Below are positions 44,944 to 56,567 of a DNA stretch of 64,000 bases, one piece after another; the first letter of the stretch is position 1, and every line of letters begins with the position of its first letter. This stretch comes from Brevipalpus yothersi. Taxonomy: Eukaryota; Arthropoda; Arachnida; Trombidiformes; Tenuipalpidae. The notes beneath the pieces were generated by a model, which was not told the origin of the DNA, searched no databases, and was given only the letters and a program-made list of their open reading frames with translations. The stretch is from NCBI GenBank assembly GCA_003956705.1, contig QZCP01000679.1, positions 152,348 through 216,347 on the forward strand, in the 5' to 3' direction. The position numbers were made by a program, and so were the translations under genes.

Positions 44944-47121
44944 TTACTCAGATGAAGACTCAAAAATTTTGCTGATATCCCAGATCTGAAGAGAGAAGAA
45001 GAGCAATAAATTAGCCTCAATTACTTGAACCGGCTTGAAAATTTCTACCAACCTTAATCAGCCGATCTGTTCCCGAAGTTACCAAAACATTGCGAGACTC
45101 ATCCAAGTCCATGTGCAAAATTGAATGGCGAGCATCGTAGGAAACAGCAAGTGGTCTCAAACTGATGAAATATCAGAAGAAATTGTGAATAAAATTTGCT
45201 GGAAGAATAAGGTTCAACACTTACTCTTCGTCCCCAAGACTGTTGCGACACTCATCACAGATGCGAACATGATTTTCGAAGCCCATTAAAGGAATGTTCG
45301 TTCTACTACCACTACACCCATCACACACTGCTTTACCACATTTTCTACAGTGATGCTATGGTAGTTAAAAGAGAAAAATTAGTTCAAGTTGAGAGATATG
45401 ATAGAATTGAATTTTTTTTCAATCAATGAAATTCTTTACCTGCCGCAAACCAATGACCCTCTGATCCAGCATAGCTTTGATATTCCAAAAGAATGGTTTT
45501 GTACATCTTTGGCAAAAATCACTTTCCAACCAATCTGGAGTCTGGACAATATAGTAATCATTGAATAGTGATGCGATAGCAAGTTAGTATAGGTGAAAAA
45601 TTGAGAAAAAGGAGGAAAAGCATAAATACCTCTTTCCTTCTAACATCCATTCGCCAAAATACAACTCTACAATCATCACTGGCGGATACAAGAAGTTTTG
45701 CTTGATTGGCATAACACAATGAGGAAACTCTTCCCCTGGAAAAACAAAATATGATATAACTTTTCTCAAAGTTAAAATATTATTAAACCTACTTGTGACC
45801 CTGCAATTCATATGCAGTGCCTCTCTTTCCTCCAATATCCCAACAAATTATCATTTTGTCTTGGCTTCCAGAGAAAAGCATCTGGCGATCAGGGTCCCAT
45901 GCAAGGCAACGAATCATCTCATTATGACCCTTGAAGGTTGTGACTGGTTTGTAACCATTATCTTCTAACTTTAGCATAGTTATTTGACCAGTATAGTCTC
46001 CGATAAATGTGTGCTTAGACTGTACATCAAATCTGTGAAAAGAGGAAGTGAATCATTAAACATGTTCCACATAGAAAATGCATGTGTAAGCGAAAATGGA
46101 GAGAATGCTCAAAAATCTCTTTTTGATGCTAATTGGTAAATCACAAGTAAAGCTGATCGGGCCTCAATGAATGATTAGTAAATGAAAAGTCAGTATTCAG
46201 ATGAGAGGGAAACTTACTGTAGAGCTGTGCACCATGAATTACATAGGAAACTGCCTAATTTTCTTCCTGTTTCCGAGCAATGCCAACAGAAGGACTTATC
46301 ACGAGAAACACTTAAAATCCATTCGTTGAAGAGGGAAAAAATTAGTCCAGTAACATGTTCTGCATGTGCTAGATAGTTTCTCCGGAAAGTTATCTTATTG
46401 TAATCATCAGCGACAAGGAATTCGGATATCAAACCATTTTCCATACCAACAAACAGCCTTTTCGTTTCATGATTAAAATCCATTGACACTCCAGCAGCTA
46501 TGGGTTTGTGTAAGGTAGAGTGTTTTGAATAGAATCGGAAAGAGAAACAACATAGAAGAGCCAACAAGAAAACAAATCAAAGTCAATAATTAGCAAATAC
46601 AGGATGCAAAGCTAATTGCATTTATCGTGAAAACTATAAACAAGAACAGACGTTCCTGTACGCTGGTGATTTGATTGATTCTTGATACCATTTTCATCAT
46701 CATCATCATTGCAAATCATTAGATTAAGCATGAAGTGTGAGAAAAAGAGTATCACAAAAATTGTTACCTGGAAGTTTGTGACAAACACTTGGCCAATAGT
46801 GTCCAGCATCTCTTTTGAGCCATATCATAACGGTTCTGTTGATAAGACCATGAAGAATAATTATGTTTAAGCTCACACACAAATTTTATATCAACATTAT
46901 TAAGCAACAACAGTGTAACAATTCCAAGAATCGTATAATACAGTGGTAAAACAACATCATATCATAACTCACTTATCATCACTGATACTGATTACACCTT
47001 CTTCATTTTTCAGCATCAAAGCTTTATTAACAATGTCCTGATGGCCTTCCAATTTAGCTGCCAATTCAAGTTTCTTACTAACTTCGGAAGCACTTGGTGC
47101 TGGATGAATTTCAGCTGACAT
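44944..47121 (-). CDS. WDFY2: WD40 and FYVE domain protein (WDFY1/WDFY2)
   Basis: Endosomal PtdIns3P-binding scaffold. Nine exons: 47121..46973, 46835..46768, 46497..46218, 46032..45793, 45735..45630, 45541..45440, 45355..45225, 45161..45053 and 44985..44944. All phases close; 408 residues (human WDFY1 410, WDFY2 400). WD repeats occupy residues about 20-280 (KTVMIWLKRDAGHYWPSV, GHNEMIRCLAWDPDRQMLFSGSQD, SASDDCRVVFW). The FYVE finger follows at about 285-360. It has TPDWLESDFCQRC (WxxD), RQHHCRKCGKAVC (R+HHC+xCG) and RICDEC (RVC), so all ligand positions are present. A last WD repeat follows the finger (TSGTDRLIKIWDI), the arrangement typical of WDFY1/2. It is the most intron-rich gene of the window. 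Confidence 0.96.
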
Positions 47122-47748
47122 TGTTTATACACACACACACCTACAAGTTCCACCAAACACCACAGAAAAAATCAGCAAACTTTTAACATTATCAAAAAAA
47201 TTTGCAAAAAATATTTTTCTTACTCGTTATACATCAAAACATTCACCTGAAAGTGAATCATTTTGATGCATACCTTTTAAACAGTTAAACACAAAAAGCT
47301 AGCTTTTTGCTTTGGTAAACATGACAGCATGCTGCCATCTCATACCAGGAATTTTTATGGGAATACAAGTTAACGAACCTTTTACAGATATGAGGCGAAA
47401 GTAAACATCCATTCATCGTCAAATACATTCACCAGTATACCGGTAGCGAGGAGAGTTAAATTATATAAAATAATTTTGGAGAAAATGAATTCGAGCTCTA
47501 ATGCTGTACTGATGATAAAAAAATTATACCAAAATCGAATGTGCCATTGTGAGTGGTATAGTTTTGGTGGGTAAGTGTATATTATTATCATTCAATTTTT
47601 GTATGGATCCTAGTTTACATGATTGGCAATATTTTCTCCACACTCGGTTACAGCACTGGTACCGTAATTTTTTGGTAATTTATCGGGTGTGTTTATTCTC
47701 TCTGATTGTCTGTCAACACTCAATCAACGGCATAATCCAAGAGAAAGG
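47122..47748. promoter_or_regulatory. Divergent intergenic region between WDFY and the 47749 gene
   Basis: 627 bp separate the two start codons on opposite strands, so it must hold both promoters. No clear TATA/Inr pair was seen. Confidence 0.4.
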
Positions 47749-48592
47749 ATGGCCAAAGTCAGACTGACATCACACAATCGATCGAAAACAAGTAATTGTG
47801 GCGGTACAGTTAATAAAAGTTCGATTAGTGATCAAGTGCCTGCTGATGTATCTACTTCATCTTTGACCAATAATAATAATAATAATGACAATATCAATAA
47901 TAATAATAACACATCGACATCTGGACAAGCTTCTAGAGTGAGTTTTTCTCTTTTAAACCTTCGTTAATCCAACGAGTCAGATTCCAAGATATCCTCCCTG
48001 ATATCCCAACTTCCTATCATCGTTCTGAGATCGATTCCATGGTGAATGATCATGGGATCGTCTAGATATTAACTATATTTTAACAGATAAATTCAATTCG
48101 TTAATTTAGGAAAACTCCCACCGCCATACACGAAGTATCACTCGAAGTCCTACTCCGATCAAGTATGATTACGATATATATTTGAAGCGAAGTCCAACAT
48201 TTGGTCGACGCTGCCCGGTGCTTAATAGACGATTAAGACGATCATCTGATCGTGATTCATCAGCCAATGAGGATCAGCCCACCTCTTCACTTAGTGAGGA
48301 TCATTATTCGACTGCCAATAAGTCCCATGATACTCCAATTGTTTCATCATCTATTTCACGAGTCTATAGAGGCCATAAGGGTGGTAACAATTTTCAATCG
48401 TCTTCCTCATCATCATTCACTACTTCCTATTTTCAACATGATGACCGTGAATCTCATTCTCGGAGCCGAAGATTGAAAACTTCACACAAGCGGAAGCAAA
48501 GAAAATCACCAGCACGCTGGCAGCATGACTTATTTGATGACGATGGCCCATCATCTAAGAAGCCTGTTACTTCAACCTCTGTTAAAGAGTAG
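47749..48592 (+). CDS. Unrecognised Ser/Arg- and Asn-rich basic protein
   Basis: Two exons, 47749..47937 and 48110..48592, with a 172-nt phase-0 intron (donor GTGAGT, acceptor TTAATTTAG), giving 223 residues. Exon 1 is Ser/Thr-rich with two Asn runs. Exon 2 begins with a compact, probably conserved segment (RSITRSPTPIKYDYDIYLKR, then RCPVLNRRLRRSSDRD) with several SP sites. It continues with Ser-rich stretches and a Lys/Arg cluster (KTSHKRKQRKSPARW) that looks like a nuclear localisation signal, ending DDDGPSSKKPVTSTSVKE. No domain is recognised; probably a disordered nuclear protein. It is transcribed divergently from WDFY. Splice sites and frame make a real gene likely. Confidence 0.6.
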
Positions 48593-48887
48593 CTTGTGAA
48601 AAAACTCGATGAGAATCTTGTGTTGTTCTTAAATTTATTAGCATACTCTAGAACACATGAGTTTTAAAGTATCTTTTGTCATTTGAGAAATTTTTCATGT
48701 TGTAAATTTCGAAAATAGTTTAAAACAGTATTGTTCAGTATAAAATTGGGTCGATTTTTCCCACAATCATGTTCATATGCTTTTAGAATCGATCTTGCTC
48801 TATCTATTTTCGCTACTTATTGGTGCTCATGAGAACGATGAAAAAGTTAATCCAACGACTGTCAATGTTACTTTCTTTCTTTCTTTC

Positions 48888-48946
<59 letters not shown>

Positions 48947-49266
48947 AACCGTCTCTTTCTCTTTTGCTCGGTCTCTTATTACTAGGCCAAGGCTCGTTAA
49001 ATGGCTGAGGGATGAGTTGATCTCTATTTTTCTGTTTGGATTGCCTTAAGCTATCGACATTTCTGCTGTAAAAAGATCAAATATTTCCACAAAAAATGAC
49101 CTTATTTCTATAATTCCACCTCGATTCCCACATTTCAGAAATTTGAGAATGAATGCAGAGATAGAAAAAAGACGATTGCGTGATAAGATCTGATATTTTC
49201 CCATCTAAGTCGCGAATCTATTACTGAATTTTGTCATGAATCCATCAACAAGGATGATCCAAGATA
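48593..49266. other. 3' flank with long CT array
   Basis: No supported gene; the (CT)n array at 48872-48944 creates spurious Ser/Leu open frames. The end (about 49120-49255) may be more of the decayed coding sequence that follows. Confidence 0.5.
48872..48944. repeat. (CTTT)n/(CT)n microsatellite
   Basis: A short TTTC run passes into about 28 CT units. Confidence 0.95.
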
Positions 49267-49803
49267 ATGGCCACTATTTGCCCACTTGAATTGAGAAGTG
49301 TCAAAGGATCAGGCCAGTTCCAGACTACACCAAAGAATTTCAAGAATGCCTCCTCTTTGTTAGCTGACATCTGGAGCCTTGCTATATTTTTGTATTATGG
49401 AACGAGCCGCTAAAGATTAGAGGGCTGATCAAGGCCGCGAAAATCTCACCCAAAAGGCAATATTTGAGAACGATTACTTGATCTTTGTCCCAACCGAGAA
49501 CTATGGCTTTGGCCATTGGAAAAATGATCTATTCATCGAATTCAAGTTAAAAAGCCCTAGGAACCGGTTTAGAGTAAGTTTTGGGAATGATTACAGGTCA
49601 CATTCAACTTTTGGCAGATTTGAAGCTTTCAATGATTGGTGAGAACACCAATTGTTGCCGAGGTCCAAAAGCTGAACGGTTTACCAAATGATGACAGTAG
49701 CTTGATGAATGATGATCATTCAAATTTCCTCACATCTCATTCAATCAGTTCAATTGAATTGATAGAAGTCATACACAAGTGGGAGCCCACTGGAAAGGTG
49801 TAG
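49267..49803 (+). pseudogene. Chain of three frame-shifted ORFs, possible decayed coding sequence
   Basis: Three open segments follow one another on the plus strand in different frames. First is 49267-49413, starting MATICPLELRSVKGSG. Second is 49421-49642, including FVPTENYGFGHWKNDLFIEF. Third is 49639-49803, including VRTPIVAEVQKLNGLPND and ELIEVIHKWEPTGK. Their composition is protein-like (balanced, with W, H, P, D), unlike shadow frames nearby. The segments nearly abut at each frame change, as expected from indels in an ageing gene rather than introns. No family is recognised. It could be a transposon remnant, or sequencing indels in a live gene. Confidence 0.35.
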
Positions 49804-50163
49804 GTTGGAATATCGTCTAAGGAGGAGAGTTATTACATAACTTTACAGAAAATTATGTTTATACAACTTCTTCTCGTCTTTTAATAGTTTTTTACTTGTA
49901 ACAAGTTTATCCGCTAAAATTGTGACACAGAGTATGTATCGTCTATCGTCAAAGTGATGAAGATAGATGGGTAGAGAGAGAGCAAGAAAGAGTTCAGGTG
50001 AATTAAAATTATTCTGAAAGAAACAGATGAAAAATAATCAAAACATGGTATTAGATTAATGATAAAGAAAAACAGGTGGCGATGTATTTGTTTTGAGGAT
50101 TAAAAACGATGGGAAAATGAATGATGATCGGATCACATGTTTCGTTAAGATGTTTCATTTCCA

Positions 50164-52627
50164 TCACATGTTATATGCGACATATATTGGATCAAGTTGG
50201 TCAGCTAGAAAACCATCTCGTAGATGCATTCGTTGTTTTTCTCCCCTACTATTTATTGGAATGATGCCGGGATCGACAACAACCACAACTCCAACAATTA
50301 TTTGATGCTCCTCTAGAACAACGTTGGTGACAAGCGGCACCAGATCAAGAGCTTCGTTCTCATTACCATCCAATTCAACCGTCACAACAAGAAGATTATC
50401 CCATGTAAAGACCGCACTGGAAAGCAAATGATAATCAATTAGATTTGGTACATTATTTTTGTGTTTTGTGGAGCCAAAATTGAAGCGTAAATCTTACCAT
50501 TCAGCAATCTTTTTATGACACTTCAGAATACTATTCTCAATATCTATTGGATGAAACCTCATGCCTCTCAAAACAATGGTTTCATCAAGAGCCCCAACAA
50601 CAAATATGGCATCATGAAGTTCTAAAAAAATGAAGAGAGCACGAATATTAGAAGTGTATAAAAATTCTCCTCCGATTTCTCATGAGAAAGGGGGAGAGAG
50701 ATTGTATATCTTACCACCATCGGCTTGAACAGATTCTGTACGCCTCAGAAAACCAAGATAGCCGGTTCTAGCGTACACTTGAGTAGTGTCCCCTGTGGTT
50801 AGACGAGCATTGAAATGCTCATTTTGCAGTCCATCTTCACCATAAACGGTGAAGTAGCCGCTTGCATTATGAGGTGCCTGAACCCAAATTTCTCCTAGAT
50901 TTGTGTCCCCGCAGTGGCCTCGAGTGTCCGGATTAGCGATGATCACTTTGACACCAGGCAATAGTTTACCTGATTCCATTAGGCAAAGACTATGAGGTGC
51001 CCCTTTTTCTACCAACGTGACTCGATCATTTCGCAAGGCTCTCATGTCCACATAGACTGTGGTTGGATCAGGACTTGATGCACCCTGCAGACACAAGGCA
51101 ACATTCACTCGACAGCCAAAACTGGTGCTAACAGCTCTCGGTGATAGGCCAAGAGAAGAAAATAGCTTGGAAAATGAATTAGTAAGCGCAACTCGGGGTC
51201 TTTCTTCAGCCACAATTACACAGGTCCGTACGCAGGAGAGGTTCACGCCTCTTTGCTGAGGAGAGAAAAGAAGGAGAAAGAGAAAAAGAGAAAAGAGATG
51301 AGAAAAATGCTCTGGAAAAAATGATTGCTCAGATCTTCATCCAATGTTAAGCATAATGAGATTTTCTTCATGCCGGTGGCCTTTTCCTGCATTGCAGGCC
51401 TCTTCTTAGCCTTCTCTCTCTCTCTCTCGGCCACCCTCTACACTCCCCATCTACCCAGAACGATGTATGAGTCGTATATTGAGTGTTCACGGAAATCAAG
51501 CATGAAACAAAGAGAGAGAGAGAAGTAACATTGGAATGCAAATAGTTTGACTGCTGATTGAACACAAAAAAACAAGCTTAATTTCAAACAAGGAACGCAG
51601 GTAACAAGGCGAGAAAAACGAGAGGATGAAGGGACAAAATTGCGATCAGGTGCTGATTTTGACGAAGATCTGAGGGTAAAGGAGAAAAATTTGATTCCAA
51701 ATCATCAAATCATTTTGGTTCGCAGCTTTTTTGGATAGGAAAGAGAAGAAAAATCACTAAATCTAAAGGAACAATTTTCCCCACATGATTCTGAAACACA
51801 CACACTCTCTCTCTCTTTCTATAAAGATACTTGCTTACTTTTCAAAAGAAGCAAGTTTGAGGCTCAATTTTCAAGTTCAGGTAGGAGTGTGAAGCTTGCT
51901 GAAGCGATAAGTTGTTTCATGGGAGAGAGCTTGCCTGACTAGGGAGAGAGGAAAAAAGACCGAAACCTCTCATAAATGCTATGGGATATAAAGTAAAAAA
52001 TGATAAGGGAAACATTGAATCTTAAAATCTCTAGGAAAGCTCATCAGCCTGGTTTTTTTTGGACCTCTCTTCTTTCTTTCTTTCTCTCTCCACCAATAGA
52101 ATCTCCAATAGGACATTTATGATATGCATGATACTTTCCCTCTTTCAAGTCTTGACAAAAATCTTTCTCAGGGAAACGACCCCCATCCTTATGTACAGTT
52201 ATATTGTTCTATGATGCTACTTAATACTTCATACAGATGTTAATATCAATGCAAGAATAATGCCTGACAGCAAAACAAGCAAGCTGCTGGCCTCAAGCTG
52301 TTATTTTCAAATTAACAGATAGGAAGAAAGAAGAAGATTGCTAAGTAAGCCCTGGGAACAGAGAAGCTGTGTGTATGTGAATTGATTCTGATATTGATGT
52401 GATTACAGGTATTCTGGCTAAAGAGAGAACCAGTGAAATGAATCATTTACCAGATATCGAGTAATAATTTTCTACAGCCACTAGAAACTCAAATGATCGA
52501 TGATTTGGAAAGCGAAGAAATTAGAGCTCGGAGGAGGAGAGGCGGAGGCGTTTGAGGTTGAATTGACGATGGGTTAGGCACAAGTTACGATGCAACATGA
52601 TCAGATGGTAGACATCGAGTTCATATT

Positions 52628-52668
<41 letters not shown>

Positions 52669-55600
52669 AAAGGAGAGGAAATGATGATTTTCAAATGCTT
52701 CAAGCTTCTGTTAATCACTATTTTCTTCATGAAACGATGTGAGAGATGTGAGAGCGAAATACATGAAGGAGACATATAGTAATGGAACTCAAAACATTTA
52801 GTGTTCACCAGTGTGAATCGTCAGCAATCAAATGAAGGAGAAAGAAAATAAAAACTGCTAAATAGATCTGTAATCGTGACCACGAACGAGCTAAACTAAA
52901 CATAGTCTTGAGATCAGACCAAGTATTGAGACAAGTAAACTTTGTATGCAATGATAGAGCGCAAGATGCTGGAATACATGTACTTGCTGGCTTATGAAAA
53001 GTTTAGATTCGATGATCATAATGAAAATTTTCGCAAAACAGTTGACTGTAGCTACACATATTTCTAGTCAAGAAGGAGAAGTAGAGAGAGAAGAAAGAGG
53101 AGAGAAGAAGTGTAAATACAAGAGCTCAAGATGAGATAATCGATTAGGATGTTTGACTCAGAATCAAACAGGAACTTTGTAACAAGAACTCTCTCTCTCC
53201 CTAAATAAGAACTACTAACTCGTTCATGTTTGGTAGAGAGAAATAAATAAAGAGACGAAAGGAGATACACTCCGAGTGAAAGAGGTGAAGTGTTTGAATA
53301 AGAAGTAGAGAAGGAGAAGAGGAGAAGAAGCGTCCACCTAAGGCTCAGAGCAAAAGTTTGTGCTAAGTATGTGAGTGACAGTACTTTAACCGAAAGGAAG
53401 TGAAAAAAAAGATCAAAGTTCCAACAGGAAGCACACAGATTCGCAAATATGATTCCTCAAGACTTAGTACCCCGGAAATTTAGTGAAAAAAAGATGAGAA
53501 AATAAGAATACCAAACAATCTACGTGTTGAATATAGGTGACTCAATGAATTACTTGATTGAATCTTTCATAAGAAAAATTGATAAGAATTGTTTTCCCCA
53601 TAATTCGATATGAATGACACACTGTGCAAAGGAGGAGGGAGAGCAAGCACTTGAAATTTTTTCAAAATTCATGATAACTGAATTGAGTCATCTAAAAATT
53701 TCAACTCTCCGCACACATCTCGTTCTGAATGAAGAGAGAAGAGGAGTAAGGATAGACTGGAAAATTGTTGAGGAAGAAGTGATGACTGGACTTATGATAC
53801 AGATGATGTACTAGGGAGAGAGGAATGAGTGGCCTGAGGGCCGATTAAAAGTTTCAACTCTGCCCACGCTGCGGCTGTCAGAAACTTTTCATTTTTTCAT
53901 CTCTCTCTACTGTCGAGATGCTTATTTGGGACGTCATTTAGAGATACACAGATAAACTTGCGATGCACAAGAAAACAGTGAAGCTACTTGGGTCTGGCGG
54001 CAGCCTGTTTCAGCAGGACAATCGCCTTTTTTCAGAAGAGAGTTTATGCTCTTTCTCATTTTTGGGCCATCGGGGAGAGAGAGAGAGGAATGTGTCTTTG
54101 CCGCAGTGGGAGTTCGTGAAGGGATGCTTCCTTCAGCAGCAAAGCAATTGACCATCGCTTTGAGCACAAGCTCCGCACTAGACCATAGAGTCTTATTCTT
54201 CATGGAGAAGGCAAAGTTTTTATGGGCTAAAGATGAGATGGTATCGAAAAATTTCGAAGAAGGAAGGATATCCGGGGCACCACGTGCCTGCAAGAATATA
54301 ACCCAACTCATAATTGTCAAAACAAGAAGGAGAAGAGGAAAAATGAAGCAGAAACTAACAGGTCACAAAAATCTCAGACAAGTAAAGCGGATTTTAGAGA
54401 AAAAATCCAACAAGATTATCAAATCGTTCAAAATGGTTTCAGTACGGATTAGGACGATGTGTTAATCACCTTTAAGCTGATCATACTATTGCCAAGTCCT
54501 TTTGTGCAAAGTTCCATAACTCCATAGGAGCAGAAAGTGTCTCGTATTTTGTATGTACTAACTGCCGTTAGCCATAAAGCTGGATTAGTCTCTACTTCAG
54601 ATGGAGGAATGAGAATTGTGTGATGGCCACTGTAGATTGAGTTGAGAGTCCATAGAACAAAGCCTAGACCACAATAAGGATCTAAACATAGAGCTATATG
54701 ACGAGATGGATAGAGTTCACAGGAAAGCTTCAATGAGCGACATAAACTTGTGGCCGCTGCATGTGACATTTTAATGCCCGCAAGCATTCCAGTCGTGCTG
54801 ACACTAAAATCAAGATACGCAATCATTTCTGAAGTGGGCGCTCGATATATGGAGGTCAATTTTTTCTTAGGTGGATCGTCTGTGTCAATGATTTGAGGCC
54901 ATGATTTAATATCAACCACATTGGATGCCTCTTTTGATCTGAGCAATTTTATCACTTGTCCTGTAGATAGTATTAGAACTGATTTGGATACATCAACTAT
55001 CATTCGAACGGTGGGCAAAGTGGTGTGTAAATTTTGAGGGTGCGGTGGTCGAATGGTGACTGGAACAACACCAATGTAAAGGCAACCATAAAAAGCGCAT
55101 ATGAGATCAATTCCTGGAGGATAAATTAGAGCCACATGATCACCTGTATTCAATTTACCGCGTTCTAGTAACAAAGATGCAACACGTTCAGCTCGTTTGT
55201 GTAGACCGATACATGTCACTGAGCTTGCTTCAGTACATTTACTGTTGAGCAATGTATACATATTATGATCGGGTGTTGTTGCTGCCCGCCATTTGAGTAT
55301 TTCACTGATGAATTGATATTTACGAGTAAAATCATTTTCACCCATTGACATGGGCTCATCTGCATTGGATCCAAGTTCTCGGCCTTGTGCAATCGCAAGA
55401 CGATTACCTTGAACAATATTGCCAACCATCACTGAAGCAGGTCCTATTTCAGTGTGCACTTCACGTGGCTTAGGTAGATTAGTGACACAAGTATGAGGAC
55501 ACATGAGGACATTAGCTGGATGAAGTGTACCTTCCAAAAATCTTCGCTTTACTTCAGGCATGTGAATGCCTCCTAAAGTTGTTTTTGGCAGTGCATTTGG

Positions 55601-56567
55601 TGGTACAAGAGATAGACAGTAAATACCAACTGAAAGGGGAGATAGAGATGAGATATATCAATATTCAAATGAACTAAACTTCAAGTGAGAATTTTTTCAA
55701 GGTAATGTTATGAATTCGAGATTCAAAGAGATGCATATTCATGAGAGAAGACTAAAACCATTTGGCCGATGTTATACACTAAAATTAACTGAAACTCATG
55801 TTTTCTGGTCATTTATAAATGAAAATTTCACAGTAGAACGGCAGACAGTGTAATTGGGTGTGAAATATCTTACACTGTACTTTGAGAGATAACTTTTGAG
55901 CACAATGAATGAGATGAAACAGCATGAAAGAGTTTACTTACCTTGATGTATACTGTTGACTGCCTGTAAAACTCTACTCATCCAATGAAAACTTTCCTCT
56001 TCAGTACAATCGGGTCTTTGTTCTGCTATTACACAAATTCGTTCATCTCGTAATACTTTGATGGAAAAAACTGCAATCCGTCCCCTATATACAAACTTCA
56101 TTGGTTCAACCGCTAAAACAGTGGCAATTATATCATCAGTATTGTGTTTTCGACCAGAAACTTGCATGAGACCATCACGAATACCGCAGACAAAAACCAG
56201 AGCACCGGGACCCATGAAGCCAACGAGGCCTGTTCGAACGAAAGTTTGACTTTCGCTGAAGGGTGCACCATCAGAATTTAGTGGTTGCATTTTGAAAATG
56301 GAATTGGTAAGTCCTTGGAGACCCCAATAACAGGAACCAGAGGCCTGAGTACTGATGCATACTTCGCCGACTTCATCAGTCTTACACAGATAGGGTGGTC
56401 CGTTGAGTTTAACCACTGCAGCAGTAGTTTCCGGTAAAACATGTCCACAGTCTTGGAGTGTTAGTGACGTTAAATTGTTGGCTTGATCTACCCTTATGAC
56501 ACCATAACTTAGAGCTGACATCGAAAGGACACCACGACCAGTAGCCCCAACACCAGTTCTTCCTGGC
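50164..56567 (-). CDS. DIP2: DIP2 (disco-interacting protein 2), C-terminal 900 residues
   Basis: Adenylate-forming-domain protein linked to diacylglycerol and fatty-acyl metabolism and to axon patterning. Five exons lie in the window: 56567..55942, 55629..54470, 51255..50715, 50621..50498 and 50416..50164. Phases close. The 5' exons are not found, so the N-terminal third lies past the window or beyond a >7.4-kb intron. The first exon begins mid-codon in RGVLSMSALSYGVIRVD. Landmarks: PMKFVYRGRIAVFS, RPDCTEEESFHWMSRVLQ, LMCPHTCVTNLPKPR, DHVALIYPPGIDLICAFYGC, AYLDFSVSTTGMLAGIKMSH, LCLDPYCGLGF, then RGVNLSCVRTCVIVAEERPR, STSFGCRVNVALCLQG, RTGYLGFLRRTE, GMRFHPIDIE and the family C-terminus DQLDPIYVAYNM. 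Two AMP-binding-type (FAAL-like) regions are represented. The 3,214-nt intron 51256-54469 is exceptional for this genome. Confidence 0.97.
51256..53933 (-). other. Repeat-rich part of a 3.2-kb DIP2 intron
   Basis: GA/CT-biased sequence with an array at 52631-52665 and many short purine runs. No other exon seen. Confidence 0.5.
52631..52665. repeat. (GA)n microsatellite in DIP2 intron
   Basis: About 17 uninterrupted GA units. Confidence 0.95.
53934..54287 (-). other. Possible alternative terminal exon of DIP2
   Basis: Inside the 3.2-kb DIP2 intron, an acceptor (TTATATTCTTGCAG) opens a 117-codon frame, in the phase needed after exon ...MISLK, that begins ARGAPDILPSSKFF and ends in a stop. Splicing to it would truncate the second half of DIP2. 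The frame contains LWSSAELVLKAMVNCF and is more GC-rich than its surroundings, but a plus-strand ORF overlaps it too, so it may be chance. Confidence 0.25.

Noticed and set aside
48777..49049. Plus-strand ORF with a long Ser-Leu run
   Set aside because: Produced by the (CT)n array.
54046..54465. Plus-strand ORF of 139 codons inside the DIP2 intron
   Set aside because: Overlaps the minus-strand candidate exon and the DIP2 coding end, with no domain or splice support.
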